In this document: positions 14,173 through 14,710 of the stretch, one piece after another
Layout of the letters: each line of letters opens with the position of its first letter
Position numbering within the stretch: position 1 is the stretch's first letter
Assembly (NCBI GenBank): GCA_009778415.1
Contig: WRJV01000311.1
Span: 1-14,710, forward strand
Reading direction: 5' to 3'
Length of the DNA stretch: 14,710 bases
Source: Clostridiales bacterium
GTDB taxonomy: Bacteria > Bacillota > Clostridia > Peptostreptococcales > Anaerovoracaceae
Translations under genes and position numbers: made by a program
Notes under the pieces: model-generated
What the model was told of the DNA's origin: nothing
Seen by the model: the letters and a program-made list of their open reading frames with translations, nothing else
Database searches by the model: none

Positions 14173-14710
14173 ATGACAAGGAAACGATTACTTGCTTTGC
14201 TTATAGTATTGTGCATGCTGACAGGCATTTTCAGCGCCAGCGCTTTTGCAGGCGACGGAGGCGGCAGCGAGGGGGCAGCGGCGCCGGGCGTTCCGACAGG
14301 GGGGTACGTCAATTTGGCGTATGTTTGCACCACCAGCCTCAACGCAATAGAGCGCATGGATTTCGGAGCTGTCACGCACATCAACTGCGCTTTTGGCTTG
14401 GTGCGCGACAACGGGAAAACCGTATTCCTGTCCAACAGGGAGAAGAAAGCGATCAAGAAGGTCGTGGAGCTGAAAAAAACACACAACCCCGGCGCGAAAG
14501 CAATGCTTTCCATCGGCAGCATCGGCAGCAAGGGCTTTCAAAGCATGGTTTTGACCTCAAGCGGCAGGGGGAAGTTCATCCAGTCTTGCAAGGCGGCGAT
14601 GGGCGAGTTTGAGCTGGACGGCATAGACCTTGGCTGGGCGCCCGCCAGCATGGGCGCGGGTGCGGCTATTGAGGCAACCCCAAAGGGAAAAAAGAACTTA
14701 ACGCTGCTCC
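14173..14710 (+). CDS. Secreted GH18 chitinase-like protein with degenerate catalytic motif (partial, 3' end cut by window)
   Basis: The frame is open from ATG 14173 to the window edge (179 codons). A signal peptide is clear: basic TRKR, hydrophobic LLALLIVLCMLTGIF, and a likely cleavage after SASAFA (about residue 26). A low-complexity Gly/Ala/Ser linker (27-44) leads into the start of a GH18 barrel: GGYVNLAYV, VTHINCAFGLV (67-77), AMLSIGS (109-115) and FELDGIDLGWAP (146-157). In active GH18 enzymes the last reads DGxDxDWEYP; here D149 and D152 remain, but the third Asp is G154 and the catalytic Glu is A156. Hydrolysis is therefore not expected, and a carbohydrate-binding role (chi-lectin-like) is plausible. 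AAGGTGG lies 12 bases before the ATG and AGAGGG only 2, so the ribosome site is not ideal. The remaining domains lie outside the window. Confidence 0.75.
   Translation, partial: MTRKRLLALLIVLCMLTGIFSASAFAGDGGGSEGAAAPGVPTGGYVNLAYVCTTSLNAIERMDFGAVTHINCAFGLVRDNGKTVFLSNREKKAIKKVVELKKTHNPGAKAMLSIGSIGSKGFQSMVLTSSGRGKFIQSCKAAMGEFELDGIDLGWAPASMGAGAAIEATPKGKKNLTLL

Noticed and set aside
14157..14612. Overlapping rightward frame at the right edge starting at ATG 14157
   Set aside because: Its product is Arg/Gln/His-rich with no domain, while the frame from 14173 has a textbook signal peptide and GH18 motifs and stays open to the window end.
1..14710. CRISPR array, tRNA/rRNA genes, transposases, phage or toxin-antitoxin genes
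   Set aside because: No spaced direct-repeat array, cloverleaf-like sequence, or protein with such motifs was seen on reading both strands. Coding capacity is almost fully taken by the ten complete genes and one partial gene.

Overview
The window reads as a piece of chromosome from an anaerobic Gram-positive bacterium, most likely Clostridia (Bacillota). The grounds are clear Shine-Dalgarno sites of the AGGAGG type, frequent AGG (Arg) and ATA (Ile) codons in moderately GC-rich DNA, a 14-helix MFS protein resembling clostridial and archaeal members, and the long single-chain type of aconitase. No rRNA or other marker gene is present, so the taxon is an inference with modest confidence. I see no plasmid, phage or transposase genes.

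Left part (1-8919, all rightward). Bases 1-154 hold no gene but a run of inverted repeats, ending in a large hairpin at 91-154. A good promoter (172-200) then sits so close to the first start codon that the transcript is probably leaderless. Six genes follow with gaps of 70 bp or less and no visible terminator: an MFS exporter (208-1575), a membrane-bound GGDEF diguanylate cyclase without the usual inhibitory site (1591-2751), cardiolipin synthase (2794-4260, TTG start), serine hydroxymethyltransferase glyA (4331-5572), a site-2-type membrane metalloprotease (5569-6306, overlapping glyA by ATGA) and the disaggregase ClpB (6352-8919). The last gene is preceded by a tandem duplication of its own ribosome-binding region. 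The first three genes concern the membrane and signalling; the next three are housekeeping and proteostasis genes.

Right part (8909-14002, all leftward). A four-gene operon reads aconitase, isocitrate dehydrogenase, a GntR/FCD-family regulator and a CyuA-type L-cysteine desulfidase (serine dehydratase alpha-like) protein, with gaps of 11-27 bp. Its promoter (-35 TTGACG, 17 bp, -10 TACAAT on the minus strand) has the -10 box inside a perfect 14-bp palindrome, TATACAATTGTATA. This makes a simple autorepressed circuit likely, with the GntR protein encoded in the operon as the repressor. Aconitase plus isocitrate dehydrogenase would turn citrate into 2-oxoglutarate, probably for glutamate synthesis. 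The desulfidase yields pyruvate, ammonia and sulfide. The operon runs tail-to-tail into clpB with an 11-bp overlap of coding ends.

Right edge (14173-14710, rightward, cut by the window end). A secreted protein with a clear signal peptide and a GH18 chitinase-like fold starts from its own promoter, divergent from the operon. Its catalytic motif is degenerate: DGIDLGWA where active GH18 enzymes have DGIDIDWE, so both the third Asp and the catalytic Glu are gone. It is the most unusual protein here and is probably a carbohydrate-binding pseudo-enzyme.
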